Positions 14,945 through 21,465 of a stretch of 39,083 nucleotides of DNA are shown here, piece after piece. How positions within the stretch are numbered: the first letter of the stretch is position 1; each line of letters opens with the position of its first letter. The translations under genes and the position numbers were made by a program. A model generated the notes under the pieces. The model was not told the origin of the DNA and ran no database searches. It saw nothing but the letters and a program-made list of their open reading frames with translations. Source of the stretch: Bacillota bacterium (lineage in GTDB: Bacteria > Bacillota > Bacilli > Paenibacillales > NBRC-103111); assembly GCA_023393235.1 (NCBI GenBank), contig JAEWMH010000006.1:1-39083 (forward strand), read 5' to 3'.

Positions 14945-16009
14945 ATGAAGAAACTGGTCATTCTTGGGGGCGGTTATGGCGGTATGGCCATTGTTCGCCA
15001 GCTGCTGGAGAGGGATTTGCCGCCGGACACCGTCATTTATCTGGTCGACCGTATGCCGTATCAGGGACTCAAAACGGAGTATTACGCGCTGGCTGCCGGC
15101 TCGGCGGCTGAACATAGGCTTCATGTGGCATTTCCCGTCCACCCCCATCTCATTCTGTTCTTCGGGGAAGTAACGGAAATCAGCCTGAAGGAGAAGCTGG
15201 TTTATCTTCAGGACCAGGACCCCATCTCCTATGATTGGCTGGTGATCGGGCTGGGCTGCGTAGACCAGTATTACGGGATTCCCGGGGCGCCGGAGTTCAC
15301 TCACAGCCTGCAAAGCCTGGGGGCTGCCAGAAGGACTTATGTGGCGCTCCAAGAGGTACGCCCGTATGGGCATGTTACGATTATCGGCGGGGGTTTGAGC
15401 GGTGTAGAGATGGCTTCGGAGCTTCGGGAATGCCGCCCGGATCTCCATATCCGGATTCTGGACCGGGGCGGCGGGATTCTGGCTGCTTTCCCCGAGAAGC
15501 TGCGGCTTTTTGTTCATGAATGGTTTCTGGAGCATGATGTGGAGATCCGCTCCCACGTGGAGCTGGAGGATATCCGGGAAACGGAGATTCTGGAGGGCGG
15601 CAAGGTGCTTCGTTCGGAGGCCACTGTGTGGGCGGGCGGCATTCAGCCGGCCCATCCCGTCCAGGCGCTGGAGGTCAACAAGGATGAGGCGGGACGCATC
15701 CGGCTGGACAGCTTCCACCGGATTCCCCAATTTCCCGAGGTTTTTGTGGTGGGTGATTGCGCCAGCCTGGTCTTCTCTCCCAGCGCCCAGGCCGCTATTA
15801 TCCAAGGCAAACAAATTGCCACCGTGGTCAGGGCTATCTGGGATGGCGTGACTCCCAACATCAGCCCCTTGAGGCTCCGGGGAACCCTGGGCTCTCTGGG
15901 CAAAAAAAACGGCTTCGCCCTGATGGGCGACAGCACGGTAGTGGTTGGCAAGGTGCCGCGGACATTAAAAAGCGGGGTGCTGTGGAAATCCCGCCATCAC
16001 TTCGGATAA
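14945..16009 (+). CDS. NADH dehydrogenase-like flavoprotein (YutJ-type, NDH-2 family)
   Basis: FAD-dependent pyridine-nucleotide oxidoreductase of 354 residues. The FAD-binding motif is at the N-terminus (LVILGGGYGGMAIV), the NAD-binding motif around residue 145 (VTIIGGGLSGVEMASEL) and the third family motif in FVVGDCAS near residue 265. No disulfide CxxC is seen, which is consistent with type II NADH dehydrogenases. It lacks an obvious long C-terminal membrane helix. The neighbours are YuzB- and YutI-like genes as in Bacillus. A GTGAGG ribosome site precedes the ATG. Its last 13 nt overlap the convergent yuzB-type gene. Confidence 0.88.
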   Translation: MKKLVILGGGYGGMAIVRQLLERDLPPDTVIYLVDRMPYQGLKTEYYALAAGSAAEHRLHVAFPVHPHLILFFGEVTEISLKEKLVYLQDQDPISYDWLVIGLGCVDQYYGIPGAPEFTHSLQSLGAARRTYVALQEVRPYGHVTIIGGGLSGVEMASELRECRPDLHIRILDRGGGILAAFPEKLRLFVHEWFLEHDVEIRSHVELEDIRETEILEGGKVLRSEATVWAGGIQPAHPVQALEVNKDEAGRIRLDSFHRIPQFPEVFVVGDCASLVFSPSAQAAIIQGKQIATVVRAIWDGVTPNISPLRLRGTLGSLGKKNGFALMGDSTVVVGKVPRTLKSGVLWKSRHHFG

Positions 16010-16236
16010 AGGGCGAGAATGGCTTCCTCCAGGCGGGTGAGCAGTTCTTCCGCTGTGGCCGCCCCGATAAATTGGCCGTCCAGCAGGGCGTAAGGGCCCG
16101 CGTAGCATTCGCCGCAATTACCCAAACAGCCGTATTCCAGGACATCATAATCGGGATTGGCCTCCAGAAGCTTCATCACCTGTGCGGTGCCATGATGCAT
16201 ATTGCTGGTGCAAAATTCAATCAGTGGTCTCATCAT
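15997..16236 (-). CDS. YuzB-like DUF1450 protein
   Basis: Small protein of 79 residues. Four cysteines sit in a spacing that recalls thioredoxin-like [2Fe-2S] ferredoxins: one near the start (FCTSN) and three in CLGNCGEC. The biochemical role is not established. GGGGAGGAG precedes the tandem ATG codons at 16236 and 16233, so the first is used here. It lies between and opposite to the YutJ- and YutI-type genes and overlaps the former by 13 nt. This conserved neighbourhood suggests a part in Fe-S or redox metabolism. Confidence 0.85.
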   Translation of the reverse strand: MMRPLIEFCTSNMHHGTAQVMKLLEANPDYDVLEYGCLGNCGECYAGPYALLDGQFIGAATAEELLTRLEEAILALYPK

Positions 16237-16277
16237 GACTCCTCCCCGGTCATTTTGATGTAAATACGGGAGCTTAT

Positions 16278-16306
16278 TTTTACTTTTGCGCTACTTGTAA
16301 TATAAT
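16278..16306 (+). promoter_or_regulatory. Predicted promoter of the NifU-like gene
   Basis: A perfect TATAAT (16301-16306) with a weak TTTTAC -35 (16278-16283) 17 nt upstream. The start codon follows 26 nt later. Confidence 0.5.
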
Positions 16307-16331
16307 AAAGGAAAGAAAGGAGTTGAAGCAA

Positions 16332-16574
16332 ATGAGCGAGAACAAAGAAGTAGCCTATGATGAGGTACTGGAAGTTCTGGATAAGCTTCGCCCCTTCCTG
16401 CAGCGGGATGGCGGAGACGTTGAGCTGGTTGATGTGGAAGACGGCATCGTAAAGCTCCGGTTGATGGGCGCATGCGGCAGCTGCCCCAGCTCCACCATCA
16501 CCCTGAAGGCCGGCATCGAACGCGCCCTGGTGGAAGAGGTTGACGGCATTAAGGAAGTTGTACAGGTATTTTAA
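16332..16574 (+). CDS. NifU C-terminal-domain Fe-S scaffold (YutI/NfuA-like)
   Basis: Protein of 80 residues made of the NifU C-terminal domain only. The cluster-binding CxxC is in LMGACGSCPSST. Such proteins assemble or carry [4Fe-4S] clusters; B. subtilis YutI is the close comparison. The ATG at 16332 has AAAGGAG 9 nt upstream; a TTG nine nt earlier is less likely. Single-gene transcript with its own promoter and a strong terminator. With the A-type carrier 4 kb upstream it gives two Fe-S trafficking proteins near an Fe-S radical enzyme (mqnE). Confidence 0.93.
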   Translation: MSENKEVAYDEVLEVLDKLRPFLQRDGGDVELVDVEDGIVKLRLMGACGSCPSSTITLKAGIERALVEEVDGIKEVVQVF

Positions 16575-16588
16575 TTGATCTCAAAACA

Positions 16589-16632
16589 AAAACCGTTCCC
16601 GGATGTGTGGCATCCGGAGAACGGTTTTTTTT
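16589..16632. terminator. Strong bidirectional terminator
   Basis: AACCGTTCCCGGATG pairs with CATCCGGAGAACGGTT around a 5-nt loop, followed by eight T on the plus strand. The A-rich left side gives T on the minus strand. It serves the NifU-like gene and the convergent HEPN gene ending at 16638. Confidence 0.9.
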
Positions 16633-16637
16633 CGAGC

Positions 16638-17366
16638 CTATCCTTTGGTCCGGACGGAGCCCTTGGTATGATCGAATACCACCGCAATGGTGCGGCACAC
16701 CATCTCGAAGCTTAAGGCCAGGTCGGACAGATTCTGCAGCACATTCTCCACCTTTTGCCGGCCGTCCGCATGGGTCTGCCGTTTCACCCGGATCATGTCA
16801 TCCACCATCTCCGCATTAAGCAGGTGGATTTCCATATTCCGCTGGCTGCGCAGCCGCCTCAAGGGCTCCTGGTACTTGAGCTTCAGCTCATAAAGCCGCT
16901 CCTCCAGCTTGACCTCCACCTTCCGGTCATGCATCTGGCGGAGCACGGTGAAGTAGGAGAACCTTGCTTTTACCTTCCCTGTGCCCAGGCTGTACAGCTC
17001 GTCCAGGAAGTACCCCAGCTTGTCCAGAATGGAAAACACGCGGATAAACGCATTCTTATAAAAATACAGATAGCGGCGGTATTTCAGCCGTTCCTCCGGG
17101 GACATCTCCTCCACAAAGGATGCATGGATGCCGCGGCCGAAGGTTTCCGCACAGAATTTGCTTTCCTCCAGCTCATCCAAGGCATCGGCGAAGCCGCGGG
17201 TCCACAGCTCCAGCCGGGGAATCTCCTCTCCGCTGCGGCTTGGGGAGACGCGGGCTCCGGGGCCTACCCGCTCCAGCTTCTCCAGATACAGCTCCAGCGC
17301 ACGCAGCGCCTTTTGCATATCGCCCTGTTCAGAGCGCGGGGCAGCGTTCAGCAGTTCTCGAAGCAA
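16638..17366 (-). CDS. HEPN-domain protein (Cthe_2314-like)
   Basis: All-helical protein of 242 residues, resembling the Cthe_2314-type HEPN family by overall composition and motif; I recognise the family with moderate certainty. The HEPN RNase signature Rx4H with a polar residue after Arg is present: RNMEIH (Arg176, Asn177, His181). The start is a TTG at 17366 with AAGGAG 9 nt upstream; no ATG fits. It begins 22 nt after the ubiD stop, so it is probably co-transcribed with the menaquinone decarboxylase. Function is unknown. No MNT nucleotidyltransferase antitoxin gene is adjacent, so a classic HEPN-MNT toxin pair is not supported. Confidence 0.75.
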   Translation of the reverse strand: MLRELLNAAPRSEQGDMQKALRALELYLEKLERVGPGARVSPSRSGEEIPRLELWTRGFADALDELEESKFCAETFGRGIHASFVEEMSPEERLKYRRYLYFYKNAFIRVFSILDKLGYFLDELYSLGTGKVKARFSYFTVLRQMHDRKVEVKLEERLYELKLKYQEPLRRLRSQRNMEIHLLNAEMVDDMIRVKRQTHADGRQKVENVLQNLSDLALSFEMVCRTIAVVFDHTKGSVRTKG

Positions 17367-17388
17367 AGGCCCAATCTCCTTCCCGGTG

Positions 17389-19149
17389 CTACTTAAAATA
17401 TTCGTTCCAGCGGCTGTCCACCAGCTTCACAATATCCTCCCGGGGAATGACCTCATCGGGATAACCCGGCTTCATGCGGGCATCAATGATTAAGGGCAGG
17501 CGGTAGGCGATGTGGTTCTTCTCCACCCGGCTTTGGGCATGGATGTCCGTAGCCGGATTAAAGCGGGTGAATACCGTCCACAGGAAGGCAGTCTGGTTGC
17601 CGACAATGGCGGCATCGTCCGCCAGGATCACCAGCGGCCAGCGGGCCAGCTGTTCTGTGGCGGTTTCGGCCAAACGCGCGGCCAGCTCCGGGTCCTCCGT
17701 GAAGGAAGCTCCGGCCACCACGAGGCAGCCCTTGCAGTACATCCGGGCGTCCCGGATGCCGGGGATGACGCCGCCGTCGTAGGAGCCCGGCAGAGAACGG
17801 ATAGGCTCCCCTACCCCCAGCAGCAGTGCCTTGCTGCCATGGTTCAGCCGTCCGCCCGTATAGTCCAGGGTATCGTGGGAGGTGTGGTTGAAGATCAACA
17901 GATCGGTGGCGGGATTAAACCGCTCCAGCACCGTCTCCAGCAGCAGATCGAACCGCTCCAGCTCCACACTGCGGTCGGTGACCACCAGGAATTTGGTCAG
18001 CGTCAGCTGGCCTTGGCCGAAGATGGCGAACGCCGAAGCCAGCGCCTCCCGGCGGTAGCTCTCCCGGACCACGGCGGCAGCCAGGGCATGGAAGCCCGTC
18101 TCCGCATAAGTCCACAGGTCCTTCACCCCCGGCATGGCCATGGGGAAAGCCGGAGACAGGAGCCGCTGGAGGAATTCACCCAGGTAATAATCCTCCTGAC
18201 GGGGTTTGCCGACCACGGTAGCGGGATATATGGCGTCCTTGCGGTGCCAAATATGGTTTATGTTAAACACCGGAAAATCATGCGTCAGGGAATAATATCC
18301 GTAATGGTCTCCGAACGGACCCTCGGGACGCCGGATATGCGGCTCCACTCTGCCGGAGATGGCGAACTCCGCCTCCGCCACTACCTTGTGGCCGCCCAGG
18401 GGGTTGTCCGCCAGCTTCAGCTTGCCGCCCAGAATCAGGGACGCCACCAGAAGCTCCGGCAGCTGCTCCGGCAGCGGCGCAATGGCCGAGGCGATCAGGG
18501 CCGGCGGGCCGCCCAGGAACACCGTCACCGGCAGAGCTTCGCCACGCAGCTCGGCTTCATGGTAATGGAAGCCGCCGCCCTTGTGGATTTGCCAGTGCAT
18601 CCCGGTTGTTTCGCTGTCGAACACCTGCATCCGGTACATGCCCAGATTATGCTGGTGGGTGACGGGATGCTCCGTATATACCAGCGGCAGCGTCACGAAG
18701 GGGCCGCCGTCCTCCTGCCAGCTGGTGATCACCGGCAGCTTGGACATTCTGTCCCTGCGGTCGCAGACCTGGAGCACAGGAGCTGCGGCCTGGCTGACGG
18801 TCTTGGTCCCTACCTTGACCAAGTCCAGCAGCAAGGAACGCTCTTTCCACAAGGCAGCGGGCTTCGGGGGAAGCAGAGTATGCATCGCCTCCACCGCCTG
18901 CTGCATCAGCTGCTCGGGGCGAGTGCCGAAGGCCAGATCCACCCGGCGCTTCGTGCCGAACAAATTGGTGGCTACGGGGAAAGCGCTGCCTTTCACATTG
19001 GTGAACAGAAGCGCCGGGCCTCCCTCATCGATAACACGGCGATGGATTTCCGCCAGCTCCAGATTGGGGTCCACCTGAGCGTCGATTACGGCAACATCCT
19101 TTTCTTTTTGCAGAACCTCAATGAATTGCCTCAAATTCTCAAACACCAC
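17389..19149 (-). CDS. UbiD-family decarboxylase of menaquinone synthesis (MqnL-like)
   Basis: Prenylated-FMN decarboxylase of 586 residues. Family segments include HNLGMYRMQ, FLGGPPA, LADNPLGGHKVVAEAEF and RPEGPFGDHYGYYS, the last carrying active-site Glu positions, and further on TRFNPATDI. UbiD proteins are usually 450-500 residues; this one is in the longer class associated with the futalosine pathway. With mqnE close by, decarboxylation of the naphthoate intermediate is the likely step. The start is unclear: the GTG at 19149 has GGAGG 9 nt upstream, while the TTG at 19155 is only 3 nt from it. No UbiX flavin prenyltransferase gene lies in the window. An HEPN gene follows 22 nt later. Confidence 0.88.
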   Translation of the reverse strand: MVFENLRQFIEVLQKEKDVAVIDAQVDPNLELAEIHRRVIDEGGPALLFTNVKGSAFPVATNLFGTKRRVDLAFGTRPEQLMQQAVEAMHTLLPPKPAALWKERSLLLDLVKVGTKTVSQAAAPVLQVCDRRDRMSKLPVITSWQEDGGPFVTLPLVYTEHPVTHQHNLGMYRMQVFDSETTGMHWQIHKGGGFHYHEAELRGEALPVTVFLGGPPALIASAIAPLPEQLPELLVASLILGGKLKLADNPLGGHKVVAEAEFAISGRVEPHIRRPEGPFGDHYGYYSLTHDFPVFNINHIWHRKDAIYPATVVGKPRQEDYYLGEFLQRLLSPAFPMAMPGVKDLWTYAETGFHALAAAVVRESYRREALASAFAIFGQGQLTLTKFLVVTDRSVELERFDLLLETVLERFNPATDLLIFNHTSHDTLDYTGGRLNHGSKALLLGVGEPIRSLPGSYDGGVIPGIRDARMYCKGCLVVAGASFTEDPELAARLAETATEQLARWPLVILADDAAIVGNQTAFLWTVFTRFNPATDIHAQSRVEKNHIAYRLPLIIDARMKPGYPDEVIPREDIVKLVDSRWNEYFK

Positions 19150-19239
19150 GGACAAGGGCCTCCCTGCTGGTTATGTATACAGCCATTATATCGGCTTTTG
19201 GAGGATGAAGCCAATTTTCAGGCCGCTCGGCTTGCTCTG

Positions 19240-19266
19240 TCTGCCCCGTCTGCCCCGTCTGCCCCG
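19240..19266. repeat. Three tandem copies of a 9-nt repeat
   Basis: TCTGCCCCG is repeated three times exactly (19240-19266), with decayed copies to about 19290. It lies upstream of ubiD in the 637-nt gap that also holds the terminator and the two repeat blocks listed next. No gene is visible in this gap. Confidence 0.8.
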
Positions 19267-19330
19267 TCTGTCCGTCTGCCTGTCTGGCCCGGCAGCTCTC
19301 CGCTCCAGCCGCTCTTGCCGCAAACCAAAA

Positions 19331-19360
19331 AGCCTGTCTCCCCAAAAAAGGGGACAGGCT
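19331..19360 (-). terminator. Hairpin terminator, minus strand
   Basis: AGCCTGTCTCCCC pairs with GGGGACAGGCT around an A6 loop, with one bulged T. On the minus strand a T5 run follows. It would end transcripts from the thioredoxin gene after they pass the repeats at 19366-19775. Confidence 0.75.
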
Positions 19361-19365
19361 GATAG

Positions 19366-19550
19366 CTAACGGACACAGGGGACGTTATTTCAGCAAAAAA
19401 CGTAACTTAGCCGAGCTAACGGACCGAGGATCAGTTATTGGGCGAAAATCGGCTGGTTTAGGAGCTTAGGGAGCGCAATAGCGTACCCTGGGTCCGTAAG
19501 AAACTGCAAAAGGCTAAAATGGGGCAAATAGCGGATCCTCTGTCCGTAAG
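19366..19550. repeat. 185-nt four-unit palindromic element, full copy 1
   Basis: Four 24-nt units: direct at 19366-19389 and 19416-19439, inverted at 19477-19500 and 19527-19550. Direct units start CTAACGGAC; inverted units, read on the minus strand, start CTTACGGAC. All end TATT in their own reading. Start-to-start spacings are 50, 61 and 50 nt, giving exact symmetry about the centre. The spacers are not complementary to one another, though an A-run recurs in the first spacer of all copies. Spacing is identical in the copy at 37868-38052. Confidence 0.92.
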
Positions 19551-19589
19551 GGTCACCTGAAGGTTACCACGGATGGGCTCCGGCCGGGC

Positions 19590-19775
19590 CGCCACGCAGG
19601 CACACTCCGACTGGTGCCGAGTGAACCGCCACGCGGGGGCACCCGATTGGTTCCGGGCAGGCTACCGAGCGGGGACACCGACTGGCTCCGGGCAGGCTTC
19701 CAGGTGAGGACACCCACCCCGATGATGCTCCGGCCGGTCCGCCCCACGAGTAAACCCGACTGGTTCCGGAGGGCG
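19590..19775. repeat. Degenerate direct-repeat array, about 36-nt period
   Basis: Five diverged units start near 19590, 19627, 19663, 19698 and 19740. Each has a core like ACACCGACTGG followed by TTCCGGGCAGGC. Spacings are 37, 36, 35 and 42 nt. The block is GC-rich and lies directly behind the thioredoxin stop. An open frame across it on the minus strand has no homology I know, and I do not call it a gene. Confidence 0.6.
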
Positions 19776-19786
19776 TTTACTCCCCC

Positions 19787-20134
19787 TCAGTTCTTCCCCA
19801 AAGCATCCGCAACCTGCAGGGAGCGGTCCAGGAACTCCTCGATCTCCTCCCGGGTTTTGCGGAGCTTGGAGACGAAACGCGTAATCTCCTGGCCCTCCCG
19901 GAACACAATAAAGCTGGGAATGCCCAGAATATTCAGCTCGGCGCACAGGTCGGGCAGATCATCCCGGTCCACATGGACAAATTCCAGACGGCCTTCATAT
20001 TGTTGGATCAAGTCGGGCATAAAGGGCTCTATATAATGGCAGTCCTTGCACCAGGTGGCTTTGAAAACGGCGACTACCGGCAACGCTCCATTGATGACGC
20101 TTCGGAATTGTGCTTCCTCTTTAATCTGCTGCAT
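19787..20134 (-). CDS. Thioredoxin-family protein
   Basis: Cytoplasmic thioredoxin-fold protein of 115 residues. The active site is WCKDC (Cys29, Cys32) and the cis-Pro is in LGIPSF. The CKDC centre differs from the CGPC of housekeeping thioredoxin, which suggests a specialised disulfide reductase. AGGAGGG precedes the ATG. A near-perfect promoter, TTGACA and TATAAA 17 nt apart, lies upstream at 20178-20206. The -35 overlaps that of the divergent SPFH gene. No signal peptide is seen. Confidence 0.92.
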   Translation of the reverse strand: MQQIKEEAQFRSVINGALPVVAVFKATWCKDCHYIEPFMPDLIQQYEGRLEFVHVDRDDLPDLCAELNILGIPSFIVFREGQEITRFVSKLRKTREEIEEFLDRSLQVADALGKN

Positions 20135-20177
20135 CGTAATTCCCTCCTGACCGCATGGTATGCGTATTTACGCTTCT

Positions 20178-20206
20178 TTTATAGCACCGGACAGCCGTAT
20201 TGTCAA
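20178..20206 (-). promoter_or_regulatory. Sigma-A promoter of the thioredoxin gene
   Basis: On the minus strand, TTGACA (20201-20206) and TATAAA (20178-20183) are 17 nt apart, close to consensus. Confidence 0.75.
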
Positions 20207-20228
20207 ATTTGGGTAGTTTACATTATAT
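20200..20228 (+). promoter_or_regulatory. Sigma-A promoter of the SPFH gene
   Basis: TTGTCA (20200-20205) and TTATAT (20223-20228) are 17 nt apart. The -35 overlaps the -35 of the divergent thioredoxin promoter. A palindrome TGATAT/ATATCA (20237-20255) lies just downstream and may be an operator. Confidence 0.55.
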
Positions 20229-20292
20229 AGTAAAAGTGATATCATTTAAATATCAAAATGATTTAACCAACATGAACGGGAGGAATGAATCG

Positions 20293-21135
20293 ATGACAGA
20301 AAAAACGACTTGGAGAGGAAATGGTTTTATCGGACTGCTGCTGTTCCTTTTGTTGACGGGAGGCGGCATCTACGCCTTTGTGGTGGAATGGATTGCAGTG
20401 GGCATTCTTGCAGAAACGGCAGCTCTCGTGCTGCTCACCATGTTCACGGTCGTGCAGCCTAACGAGGCGAAGGTTATCACCCTGTTCGGCGCCTACAAAG
20501 GGACCATCCGTGACAGCGGCATCTGGCTTACGGTCCCCTTTTCCGGCCGGAAGAAAGTCTCCCTGCGGGTCCGCAACTTCAACAGCGTCAAGCTGAAGGT
20601 CAATGATGTGGAGGGCAATCCCATCGAGATCGCCGCTGTCATCGTCTTCCGTGTGGTAGACAGTGCTAAAGCCCTGTTCCATGTGGACAATTACAAGCAA
20701 TTCGTGGAGATCCAAAGCGAAACGGCCCTGCGCCATGTAGCCAGCAAATACCCCTACGACAACTTCGAGCTCTCCGGCTACTCCCTGCGGGGGAATGCCG
20801 ATGAAGTGGCGGGGGAACTGCTCCGCGAGCTGCAGGAGCGTCTCAAAGCCGCCGGTGTGGAGGTTATGGAGGCCCGCCTCACCCACCTGGCCTATTCCAC
20901 CGAGATTGCCAGCGCCATGCTGCAGCGCCAGCAGGCGGCCGCCATTATCTCCGCCCGGCAGATGATCGTGGAAGGAGCCGTAGGGATGGTGCAGATGGCC
21001 ATCCAGCAGCTTCAGCAGCAGGGTGTCATTGAGCTGGACGATGAACGCAAGGCGGCGATGATCAACAATCTCATGGTGGCGATCGTCTCGGACAGAGCGG
21101 CCTCCCCCGTGATCAATACCGGCTCGGTTTATTAG
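20293..21135 (+). CDS. SPFH/band-7 domain membrane protein
   Basis: Protein of 280 residues. Two hydrophobic segments near the N-terminus (about 11-30 and 34-52) are followed by a band-7 domain (about 53-220) containing VQPNEAKVITLFGAYKG and IEIAAVIVFRVVD. A short Gln-rich helical tail follows. SPFH proteins organise membrane microdomains or act with membrane proteases. The ATG at 20293 has GGGAGGA 8 nt upstream; longer in-frame starts lack one. The ribbon-helix-helix gene 23 nt downstream is in the same transcript, which ends at the hairpin at 21374-21419. Confidence 0.9.
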   Translation: MTEKTTWRGNGFIGLLLFLLLTGGGIYAFVVEWIAVGILAETAALVLLTMFTVVQPNEAKVITLFGAYKGTIRDSGIWLTVPFSGRKKVSLRVRNFNSVKLKVNDVEGNPIEIAAVIVFRVVDSAKALFHVDNYKQFVEIQSETALRHVASKYPYDNFELSGYSLRGNADEVAGELLRELQERLKAAGVEVMEARLTHLAYSTEIASAMLQRQQAAAIISARQMIVEGAVGMVQMAIQQLQQQGVIELDDERKAAMINNLMVAIVSDRAASPVINTGSVY

Positions 21136-21158
21136 AGAGCGCGGCATAAGGCCCTGCC

Positions 21159-21344
21159 ATGGCACCGAAAAAAAGCTTCCCCCTGCGTATTGATCCGAAG
21201 CTGTATGAAGCGCTGGAGCGTTGGGCCGCCGACGAATTCCGGAGCGTAAACGGGCACCTGGAGTACGTGCTGCGGGAAGCGCTGCGCAAGGCCGGGCGCC
21301 TTCCCAACCAGCCGCCGTCTCCGGAGGAGAATACGGACAGCTGA
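21159..21344 (+). CDS. Arc-type ribbon-helix-helix protein
   Basis: Small basic protein of 61 residues. The first strand FPLRIDPKLY is followed by two helices (EALERWAADEFRSVNGHLEYVLREALRKAG), the Arc/MetJ-type fold that binds DNA as a dimer. The FRSVNGHLEYVLREA segment is characteristic of the Arc family. It follows the SPFH gene by 23 nt in one operon. No toxin gene is adjacent, so an antitoxin role is not supported. It may regulate its own operon, perhaps through the palindrome at 20237-20255. The ribosome site (AAGGCCCTGCC region) is weak, which hints at translational coupling. Confidence 0.8.
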   Translation: MAPKKSFPLRIDPKLYEALERWAADEFRSVNGHLEYVLREALRKAGRLPNQPPSPEENTDS

Positions 21345-21373
21345 ATATTTCCCAGATTGCTGCTTGTAAAAGT

Positions 21374-21419
21374 AAAGCCGGTGCATCCATCCCTGGAGAG
21401 GGACGGTGCACCGGCTTTT
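21374..21419 (+). terminator. Terminator after the SPFH operon
   Basis: AAAGCCGGTGCA (21374-21385) and TGCACCGGCTTT (21407-21418) form a 12-bp stem, with a further CCATCCCT/AGGGACGG pairing inside. A short T-run follows. It lies 30 nt after the stop and is convergent with the next gene. Confidence 0.85.
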
Positions 21420-21465
21420 GCTGTTGTCTAAAATTTACGAACGTTACTTTTGGGGGAATGATGCA

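Noticed and set aside
16638..17366. HEPN-MNT toxin-antitoxin pair
   Set aside because: No nucleotidyltransferase antitoxin gene lies on either side; the neighbour is the menaquinone decarboxylase gene.
17512..19362. Long plus-strand open frame opposite ubiD (about 616 codons)
   Set aside because: It mirrors the conserved UbiD gene, has no ribosome site or recognisable domain, and such antisense frames are common at this GC content. The same holds for frames at 415-1587 and 2782-4038.
19366..19550. CRISPR-like short array (24-nt repeats, 26-nt spacers)
   Set aside because: Only two direct copies, followed by two inverted copies with mirror spacing; repeats vary between copies, there is no leader, and no cas gene is nearby.
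19553..19747. 64-codon minus-strand frame behind thioredoxin
   Set aside because: The frame simply runs across the degenerate 36-nt repeats, which keep it open; no ribosome site or known domain.
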